Part shown: positions 30,734-37,887 of the stretch, one piece after another
Layout: each line of letters begins with the position of its first letter
Numbering within the stretch: the first letter of the stretch is position 1
NCBI GenBank assembly: GCA_017526525.1
Contig: JAFXRG010000022.1
Span: 1-64,000, forward strand
DNA: 64,000 bases
DNA from: Clostridia bacterium
Lineage (GTDB): Bacteria; Bacillota; Clostridia; Christensenellales; Aristaeellaceae
Direction of reading: 5' to 3'
Notes under the pieces: generated by a model
The model's input: the letters and a program-made list of their open reading frames with translations, nothing else
Told to the model about the DNA's origin: nothing
Databases searched by the model: none
Made by a program: the position numbers and the translations under genes

Positions 30734-30994
30734 ACAACACTTCCGACAACACTAAAACAACACTTAGAATGTAGGTTTTTCAAGGTGGAAACACTTACAA
30801 CACTTGTTTTTCACTTCTTAGAATATCACATTTCAGGACAGGACTATTATAATATATAGAAAGGGGGATTTCTGTATACTCTAATAATGTAATATATAAA
30901 GAAATCAGAATTAAGTGTAGTAAGTGTTTCCTTGTTGAAAAATAAGGAAAGTAAGTGTTGTTCATCTGTTGTTTCACCTGTTGTCAAGTGTTGT
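30734..30994. repeat. Cluster of ACAACACTT sites in two opposed arrays
   Basis: Forward copies of ACAACACTT or close variants start at 30734, 30746, 30757, 30789 and 30797, the first three at 11-12 bp steps (one helical turn). Inverted copies (AAGTGTTGT or variants) start at 30913, 30922, 30953 and 30986. Between them, 30815-30912 is AT-rich and contains ATTATAATATATAG. No coding sequence is supported in 30698-31107. The arrays may be binding sites for integrase, excisionase or a regulator of the lysogeny genes. Confidence 0.65.
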
Positions 30995-31074
30995 TTTTGG
31001 TGACAACAAGGCGGTTTCTGTGATAAAATACACTTTGACCACCTTCCTTTCATCGTTTGGGGGATTTGGTCTTT

Positions 31075-31109
31075 CCCTGTCCTGTGTGGTAGCTGGACAG
31101 GGATTTTTT
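31075..31109 (+). terminator. Plus-strand terminator between the iterated sites and the lipoprotein gene
   Basis: CCCTGTCC (31075-31082) pairs with GGACAGGG (31095-31102), followed by ATTTTTTAA. It acts on the plus strand, although no gene is seen on that strand in the preceding 370 bases, so a short untranslated RNA may end here. Confidence 0.6.
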
Positions 31110-31284
31110 AATTTCCATTTTTGAAGTTCTGGATTCCCTGATTGATTTCATTCATGGTCTTCTGATCTACTGTGATTTTGGTATTCCTGATTTTTTCCGC
31201 TGACTTTTCAAAATCAGATTTCCCGCAAGCAGATAACAGAATCACTGAAATCAGAATCATCATAATAAGAAGGAACCGCTTCAA
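31108..31284 (-). CDS. Small prophage lipoprotein co-expressed with the repressor (58 aa)
   Basis: The frame opens at a TTG (31284-31282) that overlaps the repressor's TGA stop (31283-31281), with GAAAGGATG upstream; initiation is by re-start after the repressor. The peptide begins (M)KRFLLIMMILISVILLSAC-G, a classic lipobox (LSAC) after about 16 hydrophobic residues, then a charged 38-residue domain (KSDFEKSAEKIRNTKITVD) ending NFKNGN. It should be made in the lysogen and anchored outside the membrane. Lipoproteins in this position are known to exclude superinfecting phages in streptococcal phages such as TP-J34, so a superinfection-exclusion role is a fair inference. Confidence 0.75.
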   Translation of the reverse strand: MKRFLLIMMILISVILLSACGKSDFEKSAEKIRNTKITVDQKTMNEINQGIQNFKNGN

Positions 31285-31673
31285 GAATCATCATCCTTTC
31301 TGTACTTTGGAATTTCAGACAAGTCTTCCAGTTGGTTCAGCGCTTTCTTCTGACCATCAGAATTCAGCCCGGTGAACAATTCCAGCATTTTCACTGAATC
31401 CTTTCCCCACTGATCCTGAACAGCCTGAAGAAGCGCAACCTGTTTGGAAATGGTTTTGATTTCATCTTCATCTTCATCAAAACCCATCAGGTAGCATGGG
31501 GAAACATTGAAGATTTCAGCCATTGTCTTAATTGCTGACCGCTTGATGTTTTCCACCTTTCCTTTTTCGTATTTGACAATTGCTGACTTCTGAACACCTA
31601 TCTTTTCCCCTAATTCATCTTGTGTCATGCCTATGGATTCCCTTAGATACTTGATCCGTTCGCCCATCGTCAT
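31281..31673 (-). CDS. Prophage CI-like repressor, XRE family (130 aa)
   Basis: The N-terminal helix-turn-helix is clear: MGERIKYLRESIGMTQDELG, then EKIGVQKSAIVKYEKGK. The C-terminal part (60-130) is probably for oligomerisation and lacks the Ser/Lys pair of self-cleaving repressors, so induction would need an antirepressor or a protease. The ATG at 31673 follows GGGGGA; a longer frame to 31709 has no good site. It diverges from the early genes across a 226-bp control region. Confidence 0.85.
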   Translation of the reverse strand: MTMGERIKYLRESIGMTQDELGEKIGVQKSAIVKYEKGKVENIKRSAIKTMAEIFNVSPCYLMGFDEDEDEIKTISKQVALLQAVQDQWGKDSVKMLELFTGLNSDGQKKALNQLEDLSEIPKYRKDDDS

Positions 31674-31899
31674 GAAAGATTCCCCCTTTCTATAATGGTA
31701 GGTGTACAAAAGATTATAACTTTTTCAAGATACTTTTTCAAGAAAATCGAAAAAAGTTTCTTAAAAATCTAAAATTCTTCTTGACTTCCAATTAGGACAC
31801 CTTTATAATTGGTAGTGTCTTAGGAAGCAACTTCCCGGAAATCTACCACTAAACGGGAAAGATTCAAACCCCCGAACGATGAAAGGACGGTTGAAAACT
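31674..31899. promoter_or_regulatory. Divergent control region between repressor and early genes
   Basis: Rightward early promoter: TTGACT (31781-31786), 17 bp, TATAAT (31804-31809). Around the -10 box lies an operator-like inverted repeat, AGGACAC (31794-31800) and GTGTCTT (31815-31821). The same half-site makes a perfect repeat at 34000-34016. AT-rich tracts with TTTTTCAAGA-type repeats (31719-31745) cover the probable leftward repressor promoter. Confidence 0.7.
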
Positions 31900-32436
31900 A
31901 TGTTGTACGGTGCTGAACTTATCAAGTCTTTGGAAAACGAAAAAGCTATGCTTATGAAGTCCAGAGAAGAACGCAGAACCCGCATTGATGCTGGTTGGAC
32001 TGATGAAGATGATTGCTTCATTTCCATCCGGGTTGAAGAACGGGGTTGCAATCTTTGTGACCGGAAAATCAAGCTGATTCAGGATGGCGGTTGTCATTGG
32101 TTTGTGGAATACCAGTCCATTGACGGTGTTCCCGAAAGAAGTCACAACTGGTTCAGTAACAAATTCGGCGGTATGTCCTGCCGGGTGGAATTGGCAGATG
32201 GGCGGGTTATCTTCACTTCCGCTGATACGGAAAAGGGACTTGCTAAGAAGGGACTGAAAAAGGTTCTTGCCCTTCGCCCCGCATGGTTCGCTTTCCATTC
32301 TTCCAGCCGGGGAATGATGGGTGTTTATTCCGGGGATTATTACTTCTTCCCTTCCGATGTGAACTACGCAACCGGGGAACCCGCTTCAGTGGAACCGCTG
32401 GAAGTGAAACCCTACGATTATGAAAAGGCGGTGTGA
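31900..32436 (+). CDS. Prophage early protein, unknown (178 aa)
   Basis: First gene from the early promoter. The start is the ATG at 31900 (MLYGAELIKSLENE), since AAAGGACGG lies eight bases upstream. The protein begins with a helical charged stretch and later has many aromatic residues (HWFVEYQSIDG, YSGDYYFFPSD); CNLCDRK is a single CxxC. I do not recognise a family. As first early gene it may modulate host functions. Confidence 0.65.
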   Translation: MLYGAELIKSLENEKAMLMKSREERRTRIDAGWTDEDDCFISIRVEERGCNLCDRKIKLIQDGGCHWFVEYQSIDGVPERSHNWFSNKFGGMSCRVELADGRVIFTSADTEKGLAKKGLKKVLALRPAWFAFHSSSRGMMGVYSGDYYFFPSDVNYATGEPASVEPLEVKPYDYEKAV

Positions 32437-32440
32437 TCTG

Positions 32441-32674
32441 ATGAATAACACCAGAAGGAAAGCTATTCAGGCTATCATTGATAAGCTGGAAGACCTGAAG
32501 TCTGAAGTTGAAATGCTGAAGGATGAAGAACAGGAAGCCTTTGAAAACTTGCCTGAAGGGATTCAGGCAAGTGAACGGGGTGAAGCAATGGAAACCGCTG
32601 CTTACAACCTTGAAGAAGCTTATGACAATCTGGATTCCGTCATTGATTCCCTGACTGAATCCATTGAACAGTGA
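32441..32674 (+). CDS. Phage coiled-coil early protein (77 aa)
   Basis: Short acidic helical protein (RKAIQAIIDKLEDLKSEVEM, then EEAYDNLDSVIDSLTESIE) of a type often met in early regions of Firmicute phages; function unknown. The ATG at 32441 begins two bases after the previous stop codon, suggesting coupling. Confidence 0.65.
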   Translation: MNNTRRKAIQAIIDKLEDLKSEVEMLKDEEQEAFENLPEGIQASERGEAMETAAYNLEEAYDNLDSVIDSLTESIEQ

Positions 32675-32688
32675 AAGGGGCGCTGAAC

Positions 32689-32859
32689 ATGGATAAGCAA
32701 AGCAGATTCCTTGTTATGACCTATCATGAAACGTGGGGTGAAACCCCACATTATGTGTGGGCAACCAGCGCACAGGAAGCGCTTGATGAAGTCAAGACCA
32801 CCTACCCGGATGAAGAAATCATGGAAGTTTTCAAAGCTGTGAAAGGATGGAAGAAGTAA
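32689..32859 (+). CDS. Prophage small protein (56 aa)
   Basis: AAAGGGG precedes the ATG at 32689. The product (MDKQSRFLVMTYHETWGE...) has the size and fold pattern of small beta-alpha phage early proteins, but I recognise no family. Its stop overlaps the next start by one base. Confidence 0.55.
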   Translation: MDKQSRFLVMTYHETWGETPHYVWATSAQEALDEVKTTYPDEEIMEVFKAVKGWKK

Positions 32860-33194
32860 TGAAGATTCGTGAAAAGCTGAACCTGATGAAGAAGATTGAT
32901 GAAGATAACCGGAAGCATGTTGAAAAATTCATTCAGGCACACATGAAGATTTGGGTTGTGGACTTCGCTTTCATTGACCGGGACGGAATGAAGCGGGAAT
33001 GGGAACCCGCTGCTGATGATCCTGATTCGGAAATCAATTCCAACCGGAATGATTTTCAGATTCAGGTGAAAGCCCTGAACATCCGGGATGCACTGGATGC
33101 GGGTGAAAAGCTGCTGAAGGAAAAGCGGGAAGAATCCGGTTGGCTGGAATTCATCATTACTGATGTTGGAATCTGTAATATGAACATCTGGTAA
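32859..33194 (+). CDS. Prophage early protein, unknown (111 aa)
   Basis: The start is the ATG at 32859, overlapping the previous TAA (TAATG), with GAAAGGATGG eight bases upstream. The protein is charged and mostly helical (KIREKLNLMKKIDEDNRKHV) with a C-terminal hydrophobic strand. No family recognised. Confidence 0.55.
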   Translation: MKIREKLNLMKKIDEDNRKHVEKFIQAHMKIWVVDFAFIDRDGMKREWEPAADDPDSEINSNRNDFQIQVKALNIRDALDAGEKLLKEKREESGWLEFIITDVGICNMNIW

Positions 33195-33197
33195 TCA

Positions 33198-33267
33198 GGC
33201 GGGGCGCTTGCCCCTTCTGATATCTGGAAATCAGCAACGGTTTCCAGATATCAGGGGATAACCCTGA
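33198..33267 (+). other. Structured non-coding segment with nested inverted repeats
   Basis: GGGGC-GCTT-GCCCC (33201-33214) is followed by a perfect 13-base inverted repeat, TGATATCTGGAAA and TTTCCAGATATCA (33218-33253), and then TCAGGG-N5-CCCTGA (33251-33267), which shares three bases with the second stem so the two compete. The stretch to 33451 has no gene. It could be a small RNA, a leader, or a protein binding site. Confidence 0.5.
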
Positions 33268-33451
33268 ATTGCGTACCTTGACAAGTTCACACTTCCTGAA
33301 GACTGGTTGCGGTAGCTAAAAGCGTAAAATCCCAAAGAATCCGGGCGGTGATGGGAAACCAGATGAACCAAACGTTCTTCCGGTTGGATGGAATAGGGTT
33401 TAGCAAGCCTGAATGCAGAAATTGTCATTTTGAAGAATGAGGATTTTAAGT

Positions 33452-33799
33452 ATGAATGCTAATGCCGTGATTGCCTTGCAGACATGGTGGATGGATGAAC
33501 TGAAGCAAATTACCAATAAGGTAATGAAAGCGGAATCCAAAAGGCAGGAAAAAGAGAAATCCAAAAACTATGATCTGTTGGCAGAATATAAAAGTGAACA
33601 TGAAATACTGGATGCCTACGGTGTAGGCTATATCACTGAAAAGAAAAAGGATAAGTTGCTTGATTTGTGGGAAAAGCGGGAAAAGCTGGAAGGTGAAAAC
33701 CCACTGTATCAAATGAAATTGAATCTGTTATCAGAACTGTACCAGACAGCAAAACGAATTATTGAAGATGAACAAAGGGGAAGTGAAAACTTTGAATAA
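33452..33799 (+). CDS. Prophage protein, unknown (115 aa)
   Basis: The start is the ATG at 33452 (MNANAVIALQTWW) after GAGGA eight bases upstream; a longer frame begins at 33437. The protein is Lys/Glu rich and helical (KVMKAESKRQEKEKSKNYD), probably coiled coil. It overlaps the next gene. Function unknown. Confidence 0.55.
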   Translation: MNANAVIALQTWWMDELKQITNKVMKAESKRQEKEKSKNYDLLAEYKSEHEILDAYGVGYITEKKKDKLLDLWEKREKLEGENPLYQMKLNLLSELYQTAKRIIEDEQRGSENFE

Positions 33800-33998
33800 G
33801 AACATGTTACGTTCAGTAATGGTTCTGCATGATGATACGAATAATGACCTTGCTGAATACCTTGGAATTTCAGCTTCTACCCTGTCTTGTAAGATGAATG
33901 AAACCAATGGGGCTGAATTCACACAGGGTGAAATCAAGCGAATTAAGACCCGGTATCATCTGACAGCAGAACAGGTTGATAATATTTTTTTCTGCTGA
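33792..33998 (+). CDS. Phage helix-turn-helix regulator, Cro-like (68 aa)
   Basis: The segment NNDLAEYLGISASTLSCKMN is a helix-turn-helix, followed by FTQGEIKRIKTRYHLTAEQVDNIFF as in small phage HTH proteins. Start uncertain: a TTG at 33792 has AAAGGGG 11 bases upstream; GTG 33783 is too close to that site. It overlaps the preceding gene in a different frame. Likely an early gene switch. Confidence 0.65.
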   Translation: MNKNMLRSVMVLHDDTNNDLAEYLGISASTLSCKMNETNGAEFTQGEIKRIKTRYHLTAEQVDNIFFC

Positions 33999-33999
33999 T

Positions 34000-34016
34000 G
34001 TGTCTTTATAAGACAC
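34000..34016. promoter_or_regulatory. Operator-like inverted repeat GTGTCTT-TAT-AAGACAC
   Basis: A perfect 7-bp inverted repeat with the same half-site (GTGTCTT) that flanks the early promoter -10 box at 31794-31821. It lies between the Cro-like gene and the gene at 34048 and may bind the same regulator. Confidence 0.6.
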
Positions 34017-34047
34017 CAACAATAATGAAGTTGCGGGGTGCGACACT

Positions 34048-34266
34048 ATGAAAAGCACTAAGAAGATTGAATTTGCATGGATTGAACAGATTATTTCCTT
34101 TGAATCTTCCCTTGAAAAACAGATGTGGATTGATAAGCGGAATGACAAGCTGGAACAGAAACACTGTTCAATGAAAATCATGGATGAATGGATTGACCAT
34201 GATACTGACCGGGTATTCATCAGAATCCGTCTTCCTTACAACAGTAATGAAATGTATGAGGAGTGA
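34048..34266 (+). CDS. Prophage small protein (72 aa)
   Basis: GGGGTG precedes the ATG at 34048 by about eight bases. The product is charged (MKSTKKIEFAWIEQI...) and has no membrane segment; no family recognised. It ends seven bases before the XRE/excisionase-like gene. Confidence 0.55.
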   Translation: MKSTKKIEFAWIEQIISFESSLEKQMWIDKRNDKLEQKHCSMKIMDEWIDHDTDRVFIRIRLPYNSNEMYEE

Positions 34267-34273
34267 AAACAAA

Positions 34274-34678
34274 ATGAGTTTTTCCGAAAACCTGAAGTCC
34301 CTGATGAATGAACAGGGAATGACACAGAAACAGCTTTCCGGGTTGACCGGGATTGGCGCTTCTTCCATCAGTCAATACCTTTCCGGTGCAACCAGTATTC
34401 CGAAAGCCCCGGCGCTGAAGAAGATTGCTGATGCGCTTGATACATCTGTTGCTTATCTGCTGGGGGAAACTAAAGAACCGGATATCACAAAGGAAGGATT
34501 GCCCTGTAAGAAAATGACCATTGAAGAAGCTGCAAAGCGGTTAGGCAAAAGTGAACAGTTTATCCGGGTTTCCCTTCAACGGGGAACAGCCCCGTTTGGA
34601 TTCGCTACACAGATGAATTCCGGGAAATGGTGCTACCACATCAGCCCGAAAAAGTTTGCTGAATATCAGGGGGTATAA
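34274..34678 (+). CDS. XRE helix-turn-helix protein with C-terminal excisionase-like domain (134 aa)
   Basis: The N-terminal XRE domain is evident (LKSLMNEQGMTQKQLSGLTG, then GASSISQYLSG). From residue 80 a second DNA-binding unit begins, MTIEEAAKRLGKSEQFIRV followed by SGKWCYHISPKKF, which is the winged-helix pattern of excisionase/MerR-type proteins. GAGGAG lies nine bases before the ATG at 34274. It may link repression and excision control. Confidence 0.75.
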   Translation: MSFSENLKSLMNEQGMTQKQLSGLTGIGASSISQYLSGATSIPKAPALKKIADALDTSVAYLLGETKEPDITKEGLPCKKMTIEEAAKRLGKSEQFIRVSLQRGTAPFGFATQMNSGKWCYHISPKKFAEYQGV

Positions 34679-34682
34679 AGAA

Positions 34683-34862
34683 ATGCTGATACTGGTTCTT
34701 TGGATTGTTTGTGTTATGGGATTTTTAGCGCACATGGAAAACCCCAAACGGGATATCAACCGGGAAATCAAACACATGATCCGGGAAGCCCGGTATCATG
34801 AAGCCCATCCTGAACAGAAACGTTCAGTCAAATACATGAACGCTGGTTACTACAACAATTGA
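34683..34862 (+). CDS. Small prophage membrane protein (59 aa)
   Basis: Starts four bases after the preceding stop (ATG 34683, AGGGGG upstream). One N-terminal transmembrane helix (LILVLWIVCVMGFLA) is followed by a charged cytoplasmic tail (KRDINREIKHMIREARYHE). Function unknown. Confidence 0.55.
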   Translation: MLILVLWIVCVMGFLAHMENPKRDINREIKHMIREARYHEAHPEQKRSVKYMNAGYYNN

Positions 34863-34878
34863 ATAGGGGGTTTATAAA

Positions 34879-35187
34879 TTGATCCTGACAAAGAAACAGC
34901 AGTTCATTCCGCTTCCGTTGGGTGAACCGCTGACAGCCTGTGACCTTCAGAATACAGAAGATTGTTTGGTTGTGCTGACCTTCCGGGATAAGCCTGAAAT
35001 GATCCTGTGTCGGTGGGGCTGGAAGCGGAAAAGCGGGGAACATGCTTCCTATCAGGGATTCTGGACACTGGATAACAGCAACCTTCCGGTTTTCCCGTGG
35101 AACACCTACGGTACAAACTGGCAAGCCTACAAGGTTTATCTTCCCCGTGATATCCGGGACATTGCGGTATATGCCGGGGTGATCTGA
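34879..35187 (+). CDS. Prophage protein, unknown (102 aa)
   Basis: TTG start at 34879 with AGGGGG upstream. The protein is rich in Trp and aromatic residues (CRWGWKRKSG, YQGFWTLDN) and probably all-beta. Its last codon overlaps the helicase start (TGATGG), so it is coupled to it. No family recognised. Confidence 0.55.
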   Translation: MILTKKQQFIPLPLGEPLTACDLQNTEDCLVVLTFRDKPEMILCRWGWKRKSGEHASYQGFWTLDNSNLPVFPWNTYGTNWQAYKVYLPRDIRDIAVYAGVI

Positions 35188-36473
35188 TGGAACTGATGGA
35201 ACATCAGAAGAAAGCGCTTCAGGATTCCAAACTGCTGAACCGGGTTGCTTACTTTTGGGATATGGGGTTGGGGAAAACATTCATTGGTTCAGAAAAGCTG
35301 AAAGAACTGAAGGAAAAAATCAATATTGTGGTCTGTCAGAAAACAAAGATTTCTGACTGGATGCAACACTTTCAGACTAACTACCCGGATGAATTTTCCC
35401 TGTTCAACCTGACCAAACAGAAAGAACTTGAAACCTTCTGCTTCTGGATTGAATATGAAGCCCCTTCCCCAATGATTGGGTTTATCAACTATGACCTGAT
35501 TTTCAGAAGACCGGAACTGAAGAACCTTGCCGGATTTACCCTGATGTTGGATGAATCATCCCTGATACAGAATGACAAAGCCAAACGGTCAAAGTTCATC
35601 CTGAACCTTCATCCAGCAAATGTAATCCTGCTGTCAGGAACCCCGGTTTCCGGGAAGTATGAAAACCTTTGGTCACAGATTCACTTATTGGGTTGGAACA
35701 TATCAGAAAACCTGTACCAGAAACAGTATGTGAACTGGAAACTGACGGATGAAGATGAAGCGGGATTCAGGCATTGGATAGTTGACAGGGATAATCCATA
35801 TAAGAATGTGGAAAGGCTGAAGTTCAAGCTGCGGGAACATGGTGCTTTCTTTCTGAAAACAGAAGAATGTTTTACCTTGCCTGACCAAACATTCATTACT
35901 GTTCCGGTTCCAGTGATTAAGGAATACAAGACCTTCCGAAAGAAGAAACTGGTTCAGATTGGGGAAGAAACCCTGATTGGTGACCACATCTTCAAGGAAA
36001 GACTGTATGCCCGTCAGTTATGCGGACACTACAACAAAAACAAGCTGGATGCCTTTGTTGATCTGATGGAATCCACCAAAGAACGGCTGATTGTCTTCTA
36101 CAACTTCAATGCTGAACTGGATGCCCTGAAAATCCTGATTGAACAGGCAGGAAGACCGATAAGCATTATCAACGGTTCCACCAAAGACCTGACAGCCTAT
36201 GAAAATGAATCAGATTCCATAACCCTGATTCAATATCAAGCCGGGGCAATGGGACTGAATCTTCAGAAAGCAACCAGAATCATTTACTTCACCTTAACGG
36301 ATAAGTCAGAACTGTTTGAACAATCAAAGAAACGGATTCACAGGATAGGACAGAATCAGCCCTGTTTCTATTACCTGATGATCTGTAAGGACAGTGTTGA
36401 AGGGGTAATGCTGAAAACCTTGACGGAAAGGCGGGATTTTACAGATGAACTGTTCAAGGAATGCAAAATCTGA
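35187..36473 (+). CDS. SNF2-like DEAD/DEAH helicase of phage type (428 aa)
   Basis: Superfamily 2 ATPase used in phage replication or recombination. Walker A is WDMGLGKT, motif II LDES (in place of DEAH), motif III LLSGTPVSG, and motif VI QSKKRIHRIGQ with the arginine finger. Two RecA-like lobes are complete. It is the first recognisable replication gene after the regulatory block. Confidence 0.88.
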   Translation: MELMEHQKKALQDSKLLNRVAYFWDMGLGKTFIGSEKLKELKEKINIVVCQKTKISDWMQHFQTNYPDEFSLFNLTKQKELETFCFWIEYEAPSPMIGFINYDLIFRRPELKNLAGFTLMLDESSLIQNDKAKRSKFILNLHPANVILLSGTPVSGKYENLWSQIHLLGWNISENLYQKQYVNWKLTDEDEAGFRHWIVDRDNPYKNVERLKFKLREHGAFFLKTEECFTLPDQTFITVPVPVIKEYKTFRKKKLVQIGEETLIGDHIFKERLYARQLCGHYNKNKLDAFVDLMESTKERLIVFYNFNAELDALKILIEQAGRPISIINGSTKDLTAYENESDSITLIQYQAGAMGLNLQKATRIIYFTLTDKSELFEQSKKRIHRIGQNQPCFYYLMICKDSVEGVMLKTLTERRDFTDELFKECKI

Positions 36474-36672
36474 AACCATCTTCAGTAATGATTTTGCGCT
36501 GGAAAAGTTTGCTGAACAGCTTGTTTCAGGTTGGGTGCTGTCCAAAGACAAGCCTGTTACCCGGAAGGAATTCAGGGAATGGCTGAAGACCTTTAATATT
36601 CTTCTGAATTCAACCGCTGATGAATATTTCAAGCGGGTTGAAATAATTAAAAACAAGGGGGTTAACGAATGA
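36445..36672 (+). CDS. Prophage small protein (75 aa)
   Basis: Overlaps the helicase end by 29 bp in another frame; AAGGCGGG lies 11 bases before the ATG at 36445. The C-terminal 45 residues (KPVTRKEFREWLKTFN...) look like a small helical DNA-binding domain. No family assigned. Confidence 0.5.
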   Translation: MNCSRNAKSETIFSNDFALEKFAEQLVSGWVLSKDKPVTRKEFREWLKTFNILLNSTADEYFKRVEIIKNKGVNE

Positions 36673-37124
36673 AAGCCTGTAAAGACCTTTGCCCGGTGCT
36701 GAAGATTCAGCGCTGCTGTTTCCTGTGTGATAAGCGGGAAACCTGTAATGAAGCATGTGCGGAAGATTCAAATGACCTGTGTGAACTGCTGGTTGATATT
36801 CCCGATGGGAATTGTGAACAGCAAGCAGAACCGCTGCTTCAGAAGCTTGAAACGGTGATGCTTCAGAAAAAGGATTTGGAAGAAACGGAAAAAGCCCTGA
36901 AAGAAGCACTAAAAGCCCTGATGGAAGAACACAAGGAAACCGGGCTGAAGAACAACAGTCACATGAAAGTTTCCTATGTTGCTGGTTCTTCTACCACTGT
37001 GTTTGATACTGACCTGTTCAAGAAGACTGACCCGGCTACCTATTCCAAATTCTGTGTGAAGCCCAAAGAAACCAAAGCCTATATCAAGTGCGAATTGCTG
37101 AAGAAAGGTGGTGAAAAGAAATGA
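36669..37124 (+). CDS. Cysteine-rich phage protein (151 aa)
   Basis: Overlaps the preceding stop (ATGA). The first 45 residues hold nine cysteines (CKDLCPVL, CCFLCDKRETCNEAC), surely a zinc site. A coiled-coil stretch follows, then VSYVAGSSTTVFDTDLFKKTDP, a pattern seen in siphovirus early proteins near recombination genes. It probably helps recombination or DNA binding; this is context, not motif. Confidence 0.6.
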   Translation: MKACKDLCPVLKIQRCCFLCDKRETCNEACAEDSNDLCELLVDIPDGNCEQQAEPLLQKLETVMLQKKDLEETEKALKEALKALMEEHKETGLKNNSHMKVSYVAGSSTTVFDTDLFKKTDPATYSKFCVKPKETKAYIKCELLKKGGEKK

Positions 37125-37477
37125 AGAAGAACCGCATGAGTAAGAAGAACCGGAAGATGATTCACAATACCCTTGCTTTCAAAAGAAGGAAGGAAACACA
37201 GAAACATCAGCGGTTAGCCCGTGAAAACGGGGTGTTCAGTCCCCGCAAGCTTGCCCGGTCTGTTGGTATCTTTGTCGGAATGGTAACGGATGAAATCAAT
37301 CCGAAAGAAGCTGCTTTCAACTGGAAAGCCTATGTGGAAGCGGTTATCAAACATCCCAAAGAATTCCGTGCGATGATGAACCCGAAAAAGCACAAGCAGG
37401 ATTCTTCCGGGAAAATCAGCCGGGTAATCAGAAAGGTGAAAGCAAGTTCCACTTATGGTGAGGTGGAAAAGGCATGA
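37121..37477 (+). CDS. Prophage basic protein (118 aa)
   Basis: Overlaps the gene before and after by four bases each (ATGA type). Very basic N-terminus (MKKNRMSKKNRKMIHN) suggests nucleic acid binding. No family recognised. Confidence 0.55.
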   Translation: MKKNRMSKKNRKMIHNTLAFKRRKETQKHQRLARENGVFSPRKLARSVGIFVGMVTDEINPKEAAFNWKAYVEAVIKHPKEFRAMMNPKKHKQDSSGKISRVIRKVKASSTYGEVEKA

Positions 37478-37887
37478 CCCCGGAAAAGGCATTTGAAAAT
37501 CAGGTGAAGCGCTGGTTGAAAGGGCTTGGAATTTACCCCCTTGGAACAGCGGAAAACAAAATGGATGTTCCAGCTATTGGGTATTTTGAAAAGCGTTGGG
37601 GTGGTGGGTACGTTCAAAAGGGTTTGCCTGATTTGCACATTGTGGTTAACGGAATCAATGTTGACTGTGAACTGAAAGCGAATAATGGCAGACCCACATT
37701 GATTCAGGAATTCATGATTCATCAGATAAACCATTCTGGTTCAATTGCCGTGATTCTTTATCCAGATGGATTCCCTGAATTCCAAAATCTGATAAAGGGG
37801 GTGATTGGGTGCAATTCTCACATTCAAGGCTTGAATGCTTTGAAAGCTGCCCTTTCAAGTTCCAGATGCGCTATATCAACCAGATAA
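37474..37887 (+). CDS. VRR-NUC domain nuclease (137 aa)
   Basis: PD-(D/E)XK nuclease of the VRR-NUC type, proposed to act on Holliday junctions or flaps. The core GLPDLHIVVNGINVDCELKA gives the catalytic Asp and the ExK, followed by NGRPTLIQEF with the conserved Gln. The last 26 residues overlap the next gene in another frame. Normal phage recombination-cassette position. Confidence 0.85.
   Translation: MTPEKAFENQVKRWLKGLGIYPLGTAENKMDVPAIGYFEKRWGGGYVQKGLPDLHIVVNGINVDCELKANNGRPTLIQEFMIHQINHSGSIAVILYPDGFPEFQNLIKGVIGCNSHIQGLNALKAALSSSRCAISTR

Noticed and set aside
30795-31053. Two overlapping minus-strand frames (60 and 68 codons) in the iterated-site region
   Set aside because: AT-rich, no ribosome binding site, and built over the repeated ACAACACTT sites; better explained as a regulatory region.
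33231-33428. 65-codon minus-strand frame over the hairpin segment
   Set aside because: No ribosome site and opposite to the direction of the whole early operon.
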